Of a stretch of DNA of 64,000 nucleotides, positions 35,301 to 47,804 are shown piece by piece. Positions within the stretch are counted from its first letter, which is position 1, and every line of letters starts with the position of its first letter. The stretch is from assembly GCA_018340805.1 (NCBI GenBank), contig JACMZG010001863.1:57899920-57963919 (forward strand). Direction: 5' to 3'. A program made the translations under genes and the position numbers. A model generated the notes under the pieces. The model ran no database searches and was not told the origin of the DNA. It saw nothing but the letters and a program-made list of their open reading frames with translations. Source of the stretch: Microvelia longipes. Lineage: Eukaryota > Arthropoda > Insecta > Hemiptera > Veliidae.

Positions 35301-35499
35301 CTGATTTTTTACAATTTTTTAAAAAATGTACACAAGTCATTCGATAAATATTAAACTAATGCTGATGATGAGATCAAAATTAAGCACATATGTTAGTCTT
35401 ATACCTGGTCACATGCATGTCAAATCTCAATCCGAACCCATCAGTGTTATCGGATTAAAATTTTAATCTGATGTTATAATTATAAATTAAATTAAAATT

Positions 35500-35857
35500 T
35501 GTATTTAATATAAAAGCAGATTTTATATTCAGACAGTATGAACAAAAAACAAGACATTAACAATCTTAGCAGTTATAATATTTATTATAATATTATCTTA
35601 AAATCTTAATTTTTCCTTTACCTTTTTCTAATTTCATTTAAAATTTATTTACTTAGACATGTGACATAAAAACATTCAAAATTTTATTAATTTTCAAACT
35701 TTCTCATTTTGTCATTTTAAGAACTGAAGAAGCTCAGGATCCCTGGGCGAAAGCTCTTCGTGAATTTATTTTGAATAAATTTTAATAAAAAAAGGACTGA
35801 AGTCTTCGTTAATTTAATTGATATCACAATTTAAAACAGTCCAAAAAGCTCTAAAGT
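35500..35857 (+). mobile_element. Penelope-like element, 5'-truncated copy 2
   Basis: Matches the reverse complement of the first 340 bp of the window, starting in the last GIY-YIG codons (CAGTATGAACAAAAAACAAG, coding SMNKKQ, then the DINNLSSY-type end). It continues through hammerhead motif 5 to the same 3' end CCAAAAAGCTCTAAAGTTA. No target duplication found; the 5' edge near 35500 is blurred. Repeat F starts about 10 bp after its 3' end. Confidence 0.75.
35721..35759 (+). ncRNA. Hammerhead ribozyme-like motif 5 (PLE copy 2)
   Basis: GAA at 35721-35723, CUGAAGA 35724-35730, the same 7-bp helix II as motif 1, GAAA 35749-35752, GCU, C, UUC 35757-35759. Identical to motif 1 through the core, although flanking DNA has diverged. 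Confidence 0.6.
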
Positions 35858-35867
35858 TATTGAAAGT

Positions 35868-36266
35868 AGATTAAAAAAAAGGAAAATGGTAGATAATATG
35901 TGAATATAATGCTAGGAGAGATTAAAGATTGATTAGGGATTATGAAATATAGTATTTCATAGTAAGCATTGAGCTGGATGATATATTTTAAACAGAAAAA
36001 TATTTTCTATTTGTTTTGGTTGGAAGGTTATTATCATGCAGGTTGAAGTTAAAGTTTTGTATTTGAGTTGTTTATCTAATTGGTTCTTGTTCTGTCTTGA
36101 TTTGAGAACATAAAGAAAACAAGTATAAAGTAAAATATTACAGTATAAAATAAAGTATAAAGAGGTATGATTTAAGGCGATACAAGTTAGATGATAGTTC
36201 AGAGTGTGAATAAATGATAATTTCAGTATTTAGTTTTTGTTTTGTTTTTATTTCCTAGTTATTTAG
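35868..36266 (+). repeat. Dispersed repeat F, copy 2
   Basis: Partner of 12001-12408, same strand, sharing TCTATTTGTTTTGGTTGGAA and AAAGAGGTATGATTTAAGG. Confidence 0.75.
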
Positions 36267-36285
36267 TTTTTTTGTAAGTAGTTAG

Positions 36286-36335
36286 AAGTGCAATACTTTT
36301 CCTATATACATATGGTATACATGAGGAAAAGTAAA
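36286..36335 (+). repeat. Dispersed repeat K, tail fragment
   Basis: TGCAATACTTTTCCTATATA, then CATATGGTATACATGAGG and AAAAGTAA match the last 50 bp of repeat K. Confidence 0.6.
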
Positions 36336-36379
36336 ATAAATGCGCATTTAGCGCTAAGTGTAATAACATTTAGGATTAA

Positions 36380-36381
36380 AT

Positions 36382-36413
<32 letters not shown>

Positions 36414-36414
36414 A

Positions 36415-36457
<43 letters not shown>
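36380..36457. repeat. (AT)n dinucleotide tract
   Basis: About 75 bp of TA repeat with two phase breaks. Confidence 0.95.
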
Positions 36458-36459
<2 letters not shown>

Positions 36460-38591
36460 TAATCAAAGGTCATGAGTCCCTCGTCTACACTTATATTTTT
36501 GAGATGGCGATTAGGAGAACATGTACTTGAAAGAAACCTGTTATGATACTAAGATGTTTCTTTTAAATAATAGCAGTAGTTTGAGTTTAGTTTTGAAGAG
36601 TGAATCAAGCAGTAATAGCATCTCAAATGTTAAAACCTTCTCATTTCTTAATAATATTAATAATATAGCAGCTGGAAACACCACAGAAAGGTTCTTGTAG
36701 AATGGTATTTCACAGTCCTGCCTGGAAAAACTGTAGCTGAGTAAAATACATTTTAATTTTTATTGCAACACTTTCTTGAAGACTTAAAGTAAAAAGGAAA
36801 TCCAATAAAATAGGGTAAAACACTTATCTTTAAAAATGTAGGTAAGTTGGTAAGGCTTCATTAGTTATTAAAGGATAAAGTACTTCTGCTATTGAAGCAA
36901 TGATTTCTAGCGATGGAGCTAAATGTCTTCTGATGTAGCCTCATAAGAAATTATCCTTATTGGAAACCAAGGAAATCTTTTATTTTTTAGTAATTCCTTT
37001 TAACTGAAGGATAGACGAATTGTGAAAACACCAATTTTCTTTATCTTTGTTTCTGCGGAATATGATAAGTTAGATAGTGGATTCAAAGCTCTTAGGACAG
37101 TTATTGTAGCAGTTTCTATTTAGATAAGCCAATTTAAGGCACAGTAGAAGTCTAAAAATTCCGCTATGACGCCTATTCCATTAGCGAATTTTTTTCCAAA
37201 GGAAATTCGCTAAAACACATACTGAAAGAGACCTCATTAGTGTTATTAATACTTATATATAACATCAAACATATTGCAACATAACTTTAATCGCATCACA
37301 TAAACACAATATATTGATCATATAATACGTATAATAAATAATATAATAAATATAACATAACAACATATAATAAATAATCAAAGGTAACCATGGTAACTTT
37401 CCTAACATCTTCTTACTTAAGATAGAAGAGACTCGCGATTTATATGACTAGGTAAGCTTATACCAATTAGGAGGTTTAAGGGTAGACCTGTCTCTTCAGT
37501 TATAATAAACAGGACTACCACTTTTCTTCACCCGTTTTTCTATATACCCTTCCTACAACAGTCACATGTTCTGCGCCGCCTATCTGATATATTTTGCACT
37601 AATCTAAGATGTTCTCTATTCCGCGTTTAACATGTTTCTGAACAAGTCTGAACAACATAATGAGCGTGGTGAAAATACTACCTGATCTCAACAACTTTGT
37701 CTCCTAATTTTGTTGGTGGTTAACTCTTATAGTTACGGTCATAAAAGACCTTTTCTCGGCTAGTCTTTTTTTTCAATTTCTTTTTTAATTATAATGAAAA
37801 AAAAAACAAAAGATGAGCCTCCTCAAGGCAAATGCCAGAGGGAGGAAGCTGCCTGTAAACCGTTGCATAGGCTTTATTTGCAACACACTTTTTGATACTC
37901 ACTTTAAGATGTAACTTACATTTATTTATGTCAATATTAAGCTGTACTATTAATAGTTTAATATAATTTTTACTATTAATAGTTTAATATAATAGTCTAT
38001 AATTTAATTTTGAACTTCTTTGAGTTTATTAGGTTTTGATTTCAAAATTTTACTTAAAGTCACTTGTCACTTATACAACTCAAGACGCTGAAGCGTTGTT
38101 CCTATTATTTTAAATGAGAACGATGGTACGAAATCAAAATGAGAAAAAGAGCAAGTAAAAAAGAAAAAGAAAAATAATATTAATACCGCAAAAGATAGAT
38201 CAATAGATACAGTATACGATCTATTGTAGCTAAGAACCAATTTCTTGACCACTGACTCCAAGAAATAAGAGTTTTTCTTCCTTAAGATTTTAAAAGGTTA
38301 GGCACAAAAGAGTTTCCTTTTTCCCCGGTAAAAGACTTTAGCTGCTATTTATAGATTTCCAATTGTTGGACGTCGACAAAGGATAACTTTCCCTTTGACT
38401 GATACTTCATCTTATAGAAACAATCGATCCTTTCCTCTTTGACGGAAAAATTATATCCTCCTGAATTGTTTTGTACAAAAGGAAGGAAAGTTTCAGAAAA
38501 GCTTTTAATATCATTTATTGATTAAAATCATCAAGTATTACTTTACTTTGAGTGATTGTAATAGTTTAGTTTTATTTATCACTTTGTTTTT
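36458..38591. other. Non-coding stretch with repeat G
   Basis: No gene recognised in 2.1 kb; contains repeat G at 37165-37215 and a short direct duplication of ACTATTAATAGTTTAATATA near 37945-37995. Confidence 0.4.
37165..37215 (+). repeat. Dispersed repeat G, copy 2
   Basis: GACGCCTATTCCATTAGCGA followed by a T run and CAAAGGAAATTCGCTAAAA, the same as 14085-14140. Confidence 0.6.
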
Positions 38592-39012
38592 AAAACGTAG
38601 CGATTAAAAGGTTTTCTCCTAGCTTTCAGCTTACAGCAGCTGAAAAAAAAATCTTAAATAAATAACTTTTTTTGATAAAACTCTGGACAAGTGAGTAAAT
38701 ATGCGCATTTTGACAAAATGAAACATTAGTTCAGAAAAATCATCTACTTATTTATTAAACAGATAGTACAGAAAATTTTATGGAGTAATAGTCATGTTAA
38801 TAATATTAAAACGTAGCGATTAAAAGGTTTTCTCCTAGCTTTCAGCTTACCACAGCTGAACAAAAAATCTTAAAAAAATAACTTTTTTTGATAAAAATCT
38901 GGACAAGTGAGTAAATATGCCTATTTTGACAAAATGAAAATATAAGTTCAGAAAAATTTTTACTACTTATTTATTAAACAGAAAGTAAAGAAAATTTTGT
39001 GGAGTAATAGTC
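38592..39012 (+). repeat. Tandem duplication, unit about 210 bp
   Basis: Two units (38592-38807, 38808-39012) beginning AAAACGTAGCGATTAAAAGG and ending GGAGTAATAGTCAT. Between them there are a few substitutions plus A/T-run indels. The second unit runs directly into the SINE tail at 39013. A related GTTCAGAAAAATTATTTGGA piece lies near 34390. Confidence 0.85.
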
Positions 39013-39232
39013 ATAATAATAATAGTGCCTACTTAGGCCTTACGGGTCATCAGGGATAATAACTGCGGGGTGCCTTTATATACAAAGAATTGTCTAAAAT
39101 TGATGCAAATTTCATTTTGATAATAATCTTACATTAACTGAGAGGATAACCTAGGATGCGAACCTCAGACCTCCGTGGTGCCGAATGGTTAGTATAGTAA
39201 TGCTTTCATAACTTCAGTTACAAGGGCGGCGT
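39013..39232 (-). mobile_element. tRNA-derived SINE (family A), diverged copy
   Basis: Minus strand: GGTCTGAGGTTCGCATCCTA (B-box), then GATGACCCGTAAGGCCTAAG and a (TAT/TTA) tail at 39013-39025. The 5' head past GGCACCACGG differs strongly from the copy at 59964. Confidence 0.7.
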
Positions 39233-39449
39233 GTTGATCATGTCAGTGGTCAGTCACAGCTTATTTTATTCAGCTGAGACGTCCTTCCACAGGATAGATC
39301 CGCAATATTTGATTTTTTATTTCTATTTGTGTTTTTTTTTGTAACGGCCTGTTTTTTTTTATTTAAACTAAACTATAGTTTTTTTTTAAATTTAATCTCC
39401 TCTACGTTGTAATAATCATAAACCATTACTTAATAAATGACACAATCAT

Positions 39450-39700
39450 TAAAAGACCAAGGTATATAATGACAAATGACCAAGGTATATAATGACAAAT
39501 GACCAAGGTATATAATGACAAATGACCAAGGTATATAATGACAAATGACCAAAGGTATATAATGACAATGACCAAGGTATATAATGACAAATGACCAAGG
39601 TATATAATGACCAAATGACCAAGGTATATAATGACAAATGACCAAAGTATACAATGAAAAATGACCAAAGTATACAATGAAAAATGACCAAGGTATCACA
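39450..39700. repeat. Tandem array of 23-bp units
   Basis: About eleven copies of GACCAAGGTATATAATGACA plus AAT. As 23 is not a multiple of three and the unit has no stop on the minus strand, all three minus frames are open through the array (frames of 83 to 126 codons); these are artefacts. Confidence 0.9.
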
Positions 39701-41189
39701 AAAACTAAATAAGTACCCATGATTTTCCAATTTATTTTATTATTCGAAATTAATTTTTTACATCTAGTCAAATTATGTAAATCAAATTTAGCTTCAACTG
39801 GTATTTGCAATCAGGTCTGATCTGGCATGGCTATTAAAAAACAAAGTCAGGGGTAATCAAGTATTACTCTAAACTCTTAGTTACTTTAAAAATAATTGTA
39901 GACTTTATTTAGGTACCTAGAGCTAAGACTGAAAAATTTCAGTCTTATAGAGTCGATAGATACGATCATTTCGATCGTATCTATCGAATTTATGATTTAC
40001 TGAAAAGTGCTAAGCTTACATAGAATGGTATTTAAGTCACTGAATATCTGTATTCAGTGTAAAACCATGGTATTTATATCACTGAATATTAAGTTCCAGT
40101 TCCAGAGGGTTTATGCTCATATAAAAAGTCTGACGCGGTGTTCATCAAGTCGAGCGAATTTCATTTGAAATGCTAACTTCCGTGCGGACCAATCCAGTTC
40201 TCGCTCAGCTTTTTAGTTTATGCTTCATAGTCTTACTTATAACTGTATAGGACTTCTACTTGTTTGTCGCTAAGCATGGATCCAAGCATGGATTTTCAAA
40301 GAAAATGCAGTTTTATACCAAAGGTTGTTCAAAACTATGCTCGCCCTTGTACAACTAATACTAGCTTATAATTTAGACATTCGTACAAAGCTCAGTTTAT
40401 GCTCATCTACAAATTTTTTTAAGCGAGAAACACCTGAAATTAAACCAATTTTTCATGATTAGGGACATTTGATACGGATCTTAGTCATGGTCTAAAGTTT
40501 TACTCTCGCCAAGTATCCAACAAGATCGAAGATCAAAGCTTGAAGAATGCTTTTTATCGTTCCATTTATAAATTTTATGTCAACAGGTTCAATTCGTTTT
40601 GTAATTAAACGCATCACATTACAAATACCATTTGCCTAGAAATATGAAACATTTCTAATGCACTGTCATTTTCCTATTTTCAAATGACTTTCCTTTTAAT
40701 TTGCATATTTTCCACAGCCAAGTGAATGTCATATACAATATGATATTGTTTTGGAAAACATATTCAAAATATTTAAATAAGAGAAATATGATATTTAAAA
40801 TTAGTTAGTCATATTTAGCATATGGAATTAGTGGGGTATTAGCATTAGCATATAACTTTATGATAATTTTATTGATATTGAGTTAAAATAAAGACTGCAA
40901 ACAGATTAAATCTAAAAAGGAAAGCTATGTCTCATTAATAATATAATAATAATAATATAACTTTATTTGCCGTTAAATGATAACTATTAATATATTTTAT
41001 ATAATCATGAATGGTCCAAAAAAATTAGACGGTAAAAGATAATAATTAGCAGCAACAATAGACATAAACATCTTTTTCCTTTTTATCTTCTCAGAATTAG
41101 TTTATTTTAAAGTTTATTTTAGTTAATTAAAGTTGATAAGCAGATAATAACCTTTAGTTACATTAAAGCCGTTTTATTTATATGAAAAT
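39701..41189. other. Non-coding stretch with one long perfect hairpin
   Basis: No gene recognised; holds the hairpin at 39954-39988. Confidence 0.4.
39954..39988. repeat. Perfect 15-bp hairpin
   Basis: TCGATAGATACGATC and GATCGTATCTATCGA around a 5-nt ATTTC loop. Nothing nearby indicates a function. Confidence 0.8.
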
Positions 41190-41288
41190 CTAGTACTTCA
41201 AAAATTTTCCTGACCTTAAATTATTCGCTACGCTTATTTGCACCGCCTTGGAATCGCTTCGCTCGTTTTCAAAATATATAAAATGCCT

Positions 41289-41591
41289 TGGTAAAATAAT
41301 TATGAAATAATACGGAGTTTAAACCGTTCAGATAATAATTGTTTACTGTTGTGCGGTCAACGTTCATGTACGGAAGAAAGGCGTGAAAAATACAAGAAGA
41401 ATGCAGTGTGTGCGTGTGCGTCTTAACGCTATACATACTCGAGCCTAGCTCTCCGCCGCCGCTAACCAACAGGTACCGCCTCGTTCTTTTTTAAAGTATC
41501 CGCTAACCGCTTGTTTATGGTTACAGTCCTCCATATACATACTACATGGTGTGATGTCACTTATCCCGATTTTCGGTGTAAACTTCCACCA
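41289..41591 (+). repeat. 5' LTR of BEL/Pao element
   Basis: 303 bp, TGGTAAAATAATTATG at the start and AAACTTCCACCA at the end. It differs from the 3' LTR only in GAAAAAT versus GAAAAT and CCGCCGCC versus CCGCCCGCC. Confidence 0.95.
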
Positions 41592-41601
41592 TATCATTTT
41601 T

Positions 41602-41619
41602 TGGCCTTCGAGCCACAGG
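41602..41619 (+). other. Putative primer-binding site
   Basis: TGGCCTTCGAGCCACAGG starts with TGG (complement of a tRNA CCA end) 10 nt after the 5' LTR. The tRNA isotype was not determined. Confidence 0.45.
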
Positions 41620-42392
41620 CATTTTTTTTTTAAATTATTGTGGACTCTAAATTTTGTTTTTTTTTAAACCTCTTTTTAAAAACAGAAACTTAATAGATTT
41701 AAATTAATAATATTAAATTAAAATTAAATTCTTATTGGATTTAAATTTAAAGTAATTTCTTTAAATTCAGATTTATTTAATTTAATTATATTTCTTTAAT
41801 CAATTTTATTAGATGCATATTTTTAATTTATTTATTCAAGATCATTCCTTTAATGATTTTGTAGATTTCGTTTTTTTTGTAAAAATTCATGATCATATTT
41901 TATTTAAATTAAAAAATTCAATAATATTTACGTATAGCTTCAATTATAATAATTATTTATAAAGTTTATAATAGAGTTAGTGTGAAGGTAAGAGTAGTTT
42001 TGTATAGTAGGGCTGGAAGGTAGGATTCTTGCTTGGACGTTAGAGTGGTGTGGCGCACGAGGACCCGCGTCTACACCTCACTATACTGTTCCATACTCTC
42101 TCTGTATACTTCCCCCTCCCCGCAGGCTCTCACCTCTCCCGCGTATGTGTGTTTCGCGAGTATCTTCTCATCTACTGTTTCGATTTTCTTGCAAAAAAAA
42201 CTTCTTTCTATTGCGAATTTCACGCTTATCTAGCATAGTTATCAGCTTCATAAAATTATTTTTTTACATTTTTTTCCTTCAAGATTGTGGATTTAATTTA
42301 TTTTATTATTTATGAATCAACTTTATTAATCCTTCGAAGTTTAATTTTTATTTTTTGTTCTATTTTATTCTGGTAATATTATTTTTACTGTC

Positions 42393-43988
42393 ATGGAAGC
42401 GAAGCGTGCCCGTTTGAGAGTTTTAGAAAAGAAGAGAGAGGATTATTTTTAGACGCGTTCAACTTATTTACGATCTTATTGCTCAACTTCCAGACAATGA
42501 ACCCGCTAAAAATCAATTTATTATACGCTATCAAACTTTAGCAGAGACCCGTGCTCATTATTATTTTATATTGATGAAATTTCTACTCTCCAAGTAGAAA
42601 TAGATGATCAAGTAGAACCTGATTTTCAGTCACTCACCGCTTTCGATGATTTGTATGGGAGCAATTTTAAATTGCTTATGAAAAATTAAATGTTCCTATA
42701 ACGAGCCTATAATGCATCGGTGTTCTACTACTGAAGGCAATCAAAATCAACTTCCTCGTTTAAATTTTAAACATTTTTCAGGTAAAATTAAAGATTGGCC
42801 CGAGTTTAGAGATTTGTTTTAAGGCTGTAATTATTAACGACAAATCTTTAGACAACGCTCGTAAATATTATTATTTACGTTCTTATTTAGAACCCGAAGC
42901 ACTAAAATTATTAGTAGTTTCCCATTGTCGGCAGAACATTTTAACTCAGCTTGGAATGCTCTTTGAAGAGCGTTTTGAAGACAAGAGGTTACTAGCTGCT
43001 CACTTTTTTGATGAACTTTTTTCTTTTGAAAACCACCATTACACCAGACTGCTAAAGTTTACAAACATTTCTCACTAAATTCAACGACGCTGTCGTGGGG
43101 TTGACTAACATGAGGGTCGAGGACTTATCTGATTTAATAGTTTTAAATTTGGCACTTCGTCGTTTGGACCCTGTTACTGTAAAAGCCTTTGAAAGAGAAA
43201 TGTTGGTACTGATTTTCCTAAGTACGATAGCTTAGTTAAGTTTGTCAAGAAACAGCTTAAGGTTCTAGAGATAACAGCAGCAGAGACTTCTTCTCATTCG
43301 AAGGGTACATCTTCTGACACTTCTAAATCTAAAAATTCTAAAAAATGTTTACTGTCTTTTTCAACTACTGATCAACAAACAGCTATTCAAACAACCGCAC
43401 CGCAAGACACTACGCACTCAACCGCTTCTCCTATGCAATCCGCACCCGCTTTTCATCCGCATTACGGTTCTTATTATTCATCCGCCGCGCTGCAATATCC
43501 GCCAGCCTTCCCATCGACGTCGCAATGCACGCCTATGATGGCCACCGCTTCTCAGTATACTAACGCTTCTTCATCCGCACCGCATGTCTCGAATATTTAT
43601 CCTAATACACCACAATACGCAAATACATCATCCTTACAATTCGTTTTATTCACCGTGTCCTCTTTGCCAGGCTGCTCATCCTTGTATAAATGTTATAGCT
43701 TTCAACAAATGTCACCTGAGCAAAGGGTAAATAAAGTAAGAGCTTTTAAAGGCATGTGAGAATTGTCTTTCTTTAACTCACCCTGTGAAGAAATGCCGTT
43801 CTACATCATGTTTCCGTTGTCAGGCTCGCCATCATACATTGATTCATATCGACGTTAAAATTCCAACACGCCAGGATCAAAATAAGTCATTGTGCTCTAA
43901 TACTGTTGATAACTTGGACTCAGAGACAAACTTATCTACTCAAACTAAACAAATAAACTCTACAGTAGTTCTCTCGGCACTGCATTAA
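42393..43988 (+). pseudogene. gag: BEL/Pao gag region (frame-broken)
   Basis: The first ATG in context, at 42393, opens MEAKRARLRVLEKK. Further segments in shifting frames carry the DUF1759-type gag domain (LPRLNFKHFSGKI, about 42757-42800; YYYLRSYLEPEALK, about 42868-42910) and a basic CysHis region (CFRCQARHHTLIH, about 43800-43840) at the end. Between them lies an S/T/A-rich linker (43433-43650). The gag protein would form the particle and package RNA. At least four frame changes are needed to read through. Confidence 0.8.
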
Positions 43989-44019
43989 TTTCATTAAAGT
44001 GTAAAATGGCACTTTTTCT

Positions 44020-44440
44020 ACTTGCAGAGCTCTTCTTGATCCAGCTTCTCTTCGCAGCTGTATAACTGAGAGTTGTGTTGCTAAACTAGGTTTAGATGTT
44101 ACTCCCGACGCTTACGCTTTACTGGACTTGGTGAGGTACCAGTTGTTGAAGGGACCGGATTAGTTAAGTGTGAAATTAAACCGCTTTATACGTCTGAGCC
44201 TCGAGTAACCACAGTAGCAGTAGCTCTTCCAGAAATCTTAGGGCCTACGCCGCCAACTGCACTTGCTAATTCGCTTATTTAAAACTATTCGGAATTTAAT
44301 TTAGCGGACCCTGAGTTTGGAACTCCAGGACCCATTGACTTTCTCATAGGGGCTGATTTATTCCTTTTAGTATTGACTTCACAGCCCAATTTTTCATCTT
44401 AAGGAAAGTGTTATTCATACTATTTTTGGTGATGTTGTAA
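44020..44440 (+). pseudogene. BEL/Pao protease region (DUF1758-type, frame-broken)
   Basis: ALLDPASLRSCITESC gives an aspartic protease-like start; AVALPEILGPTPPTAL and IDFLIGADLF follow in order, as in the retropepsin-like DUF1758 domain of BEL polyproteins. A stop (TAA, about 44279) and frame shifts interrupt it. It would cleave the Gag-Pol precursor. Confidence 0.7.
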
Positions 44441-45380
44441 TGGGGCCTATATCATCAGACGCTGAGCCTCCAAGAGGTTTAGTATCACTCTGTACCGCTG
44501 TTGATCCATTATCAGAATCTATAACTCGCTTCTGGGAAACTGAAGAAGTTCCTATAACGCCAATTCTTAATCCTGAGGACGAACTATGCGAAAAACATTT
44601 TGTTTCTACTCACGAAAGGAATAAGAACGGTCGATACATAGTTCGCCTTCCATTCAAAAATACCGATTTAAATTTTCCTGAGTCTAGGTCAGTTGCGGTT
44701 AAACGGTTTTATCACTTGAACAACGTTTTCGCCGCAATAACGTGCTCAAAGAAAATTGTTCATCTTTCCTTCATGAATATGAAAATTTGGGTCATATGGA
44801 AAAAACTTTAGAAAAGGCTGAATATGTTCTACCTTATTTTTGTGTTCACAACCCGCATTCACAAACAACGCCTGTACGAGTAGTTTTTGATGGAAGCGCG
44901 AAAGCATCTCAGCGTTCTTTAAACGACACGTTATATCCTGGACCGAAACTCCAGAACAAGTTCCGGATATTATTATGAATTTTCGACTCCATAAATTTGT
45001 TTTCTGTTGCGACATTATAAAAATGTTTCGCCAAATTCTTTTACATGATGATGACCGCAAATTCACTCATATTGTTATCGAGATAATCCAGATGAACCTT
45101 TGCAAGAGTATAGGTTAAATACTGTCACATATGGACTAACCCCTTCCCTTGGCATGCTCAGAGGGTCTTAATACAGCTTGCTAAGGATGAAGGAGATGTT
45201 TTTCCCGCCGCTGCACGTGTGTTATTAGAAGACACCTTCATGGATGATATTACGACAGGAACCCAGTCTATTTCTAGTTTAATTAGTCTAGCTGATGAGT
45301 TAATCCAGTTGCTCAGGGCCGGCGGCTTCGAATTGAGCAAATGGAAGAGTAATTCAAAAGAATTTCTATGTCTTGTCAAC
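44440..45380 (+). pseudogene. pol: BEL/Pao reverse transcriptase region (frame-broken)
   Basis: The segment from 44440 has the pre-RT linker (RFWETEEVPITP, HFVSTHERNKNGRYIVRLPF). Then TPVRVVFDGSAKASQRS (RT palm start), FCCDIIKMFRQILLHDDD (first catalytic D), and FMDDITTG at about 45237-45260 as the catalytic box. In most relatives this box is YVDD or YMDD, so F at the first place is unusual. Three frames are used. It copies element RNA into DNA in the cytoplasmic particle. Confidence 0.85.
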
Positions 45381-46130
45381 GCATCTTCTTCCAGTCCGCT
45401 TATTATATCCGAAGATCAGACCTGTAAAATATTGGGGATACGCTGGGAACCTACAACTGATGTTTTGTCCTATAATATCGACTTACCTACTCGTAGTGAA
45501 CCGCCTACGAAAAGATCAGTTTTATCTATTATCGCAAGTATCTACGATCCGTTAGGATTTTTATCTCCGCTTACCTTTGCCTTGAAATGTTTTATGCAGC
45601 TTCTTTGGACGGCAGGGTTAGCATGGGACGATCATCTCACTAAAGACCTGTATCAAAAATGGCATTCGCTCACTTCTGATCTATCTTGTCTCTCAAACAT
45701 ACGCCTCCCGCGATGGATACTACCTCAAACTTACACTTCTATTCAAGTATTAGGATTTTCGGACGCTTCCGAACGTGGTACGGTTGTGTTATTTATTTAA
45801 GAGTCTCACGTTGTAATTCACCGCCGCATATATCTCTCTTATTGGCAAAATCTAAAGTTGCCCCGCTAAAAGGCTCTACTATTCCTCGTTTAGAACTAGC
45901 TGGTGCTCTCTTACTAGCTCGTTCTATAGGTTTTTACAACCTGTTTTTTCTAAATTGGTCATTGATAGATTATATCTCCACACTGACTCAAGTATTGTAC
46001 TTTCTTGGTTAAATAACCGCCCCACACATTAAAAATGTATGTGGGTAACCGGGTTAATTCAATTTTAGAGCACACTCAGTTAAACGATTGGACATATTTC
46101 TACCGATCTAAATATCGCTGATGTCGTATC
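45380..46130 (+). pseudogene. pol: BEL/Pao A17-type and RNase H region (frame-broken)
   Basis: KRSVLSIIASIYDPLGFLSP and AGLAWDDHL are the Pao-type (peptidase A17 family) domain downstream of RT. LGFSDASERG then opens RNase H with its first D, and TIPRLELAGALLLARS (45880-45930) contains the conserved LELAGA helix with E. The frame changes near 45780-45800. Confidence 0.85.
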
Positions 46131-46140
46131 TAGGGTTTAG

Positions 46141-47804
46141 ATGCTTTTAGTTTATCTCAATGTTCTGAGTGGTTCCAAGGACCAAATGGATACACAATCT
46201 CGTTCGGCTTGGCCTGTACCTGTATGGTCTCCTATTCCCACTGAGGAACTACCTGAACTCAAACCTACGACGGCTAAAGTCCTTTTAACCGAAGCAGATT
46301 TAGAGAAAGACATTGAATGGATGTCACAGTTCTCTTCTTTTCTTAAATACAGAAAAATTCAAGTTTATGTGTCTCGTTTCATTTCTTGGTGCCGTTTGAG
46401 TTCTCAAGGAGTAGTTCACCTTCAAATGAGCCTATTTCTGTTACTGAACTCCGAAAGGCCTTAGTTAATTTGGTCAGACAAGTTCAGAATGTTTACTTTG
46501 CAAAGATATACTTTTGATACATTCTAACAGCTTAAATCATCTTCTTTACTACCGCTTACTCCATTTATCGACGAACAAGGACTCCTTCGAGTTGGAGGTC
46601 GTCTGAAACACGCAAACTTACCTTACAGTGCTCAACATCCTTTGCTGCTTCCTAAACACTGCCATCTTACGAATGTTCTGATAGACCACTATCACAAATT
46701 CTATTTGCATGCTGGACCACGAACATTAAGAGCCTTGCTTCAAAAACAGTTTTGGATTCTTTCAGCGCACTCAGTTATACGTCAACGCATAGAATGTGTT
46801 TGACTTGTTCTAGATTTAGCATTACAACACCATCTCCAATGATGGCTGATTTACCTTCCAGTAGAGTGACTGTTGCGCGTCCTTTTTCCCGCTGTGGTGT
46901 AGATTTAGCTGGACCTTTTCTTATTAAAGAGAGTTATCGTCGAAACGCCAGCTCTTATAAAGGATATTTTGCCCTTTTATTTGTATGGTCACTAAGGCTG
47001 TTCATTTAAGGCGTTGACTAGTCTTTTCTTCGGAAGCATTTATTGCTACTCTTACTCGTTTTGCCGCCCGCCGTGGTCTCCCATCTGATATATACAGCGA
47101 TCAAGCTACTAACTTCCGTGGAGCCGCTAGAGAGCTTACAGAAATTGTCAGTTTTTTGAAACAGGAAGACAACCAACGCTACATTACTGCAGAATTAGCT
47201 AAACTAGAAATCAACTTTCATTTCATCTGCCCTAGAGCACCCTTTATGGGTGGTATATGGGAAAGCAACATTAAAATACTAAATGTCATCTCCACAAGGT
47301 AGTTGGTGACAAAATACTAACAATTGAAGAGTTTGTTACTATGCTTGCCCGTGTTGAAGCAGTTCTAAACTCTAGACCGCTTTGTGATTTATCTCCAAGC
47401 CCTAATGAGTTGGAGGCTTTGACTCCTGGTCACTTTTTAATAGGTGCACCATTAGTAGCGGTACCGGAGCTTGATTTAACAGAATTGCGCTGAACAGATT
47501 ATCTCGATGGCAGAAAGTGTCTCAAATGTTCCAACACTTTTGGCAACGTTGGTCTTCAGAGTATCTGTTAACCTTGCAACAAAAGGCTAAATGGTTCTCT
47601 AACAACGCTGAAAATCTACAAGTTGGTCAACTTGTTTGGGTGAAAGAAGACGGAGCTTCTCCTTTGACTTTTCCTTTGGGTAGAATTGAGGAGGTTTTTC
47701 CAAACCAAGATGACGGCGTTGTACGTATCGTGTCTGTTAGAACTTCTCGCGGTCTTTATAAGCGACCAGTGAGAAAACTTGCTCCTTTATATCTGTCTGA
47801 ATAA
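46141..47804 (+). pseudogene. pol: BEL/Pao integrase and C-terminal DUF5641-like domain (frame-broken)
   Basis: Zinc-binding H-H-C-C region at 46600-46830 (DHYHKFYLHAGPRTLRALL, then a C-x-x-C). Core DDE residues: D in CGVDLAGPF (46902-46904), D in IYSDQATNFRG (47099-47101), E in GGIWESNIK (47261-47263). It continues with [14 protein letters not shown] and, in one open frame 47517-47804, the terminal domain QVGQLVWVKEDGASPL through VRKLAPLYLSE. All catalytic residues are present in order, but the frame changes several times before 47517. Integrase inserts the cDNA and makes the 5-bp duplication. Confidence 0.85.

Noticed and set aside
35361..35385. CTGATGA word as a tenth hammerhead
   Set aside because: No GAAA or helix II downstream; a chance match.
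39426..39810. Three overlapping minus-strand frames of 83-126 codons with repeated CHYIPWSF / SLYTLVI text
   Set aside because: They arise from the stop-free 23-bp tandem array read in all frames; there is no independent coding signal.
44746..45066. 106-codon minus-strand frame
   Set aside because: Antisense shadow of the BEL reverse transcriptase region.
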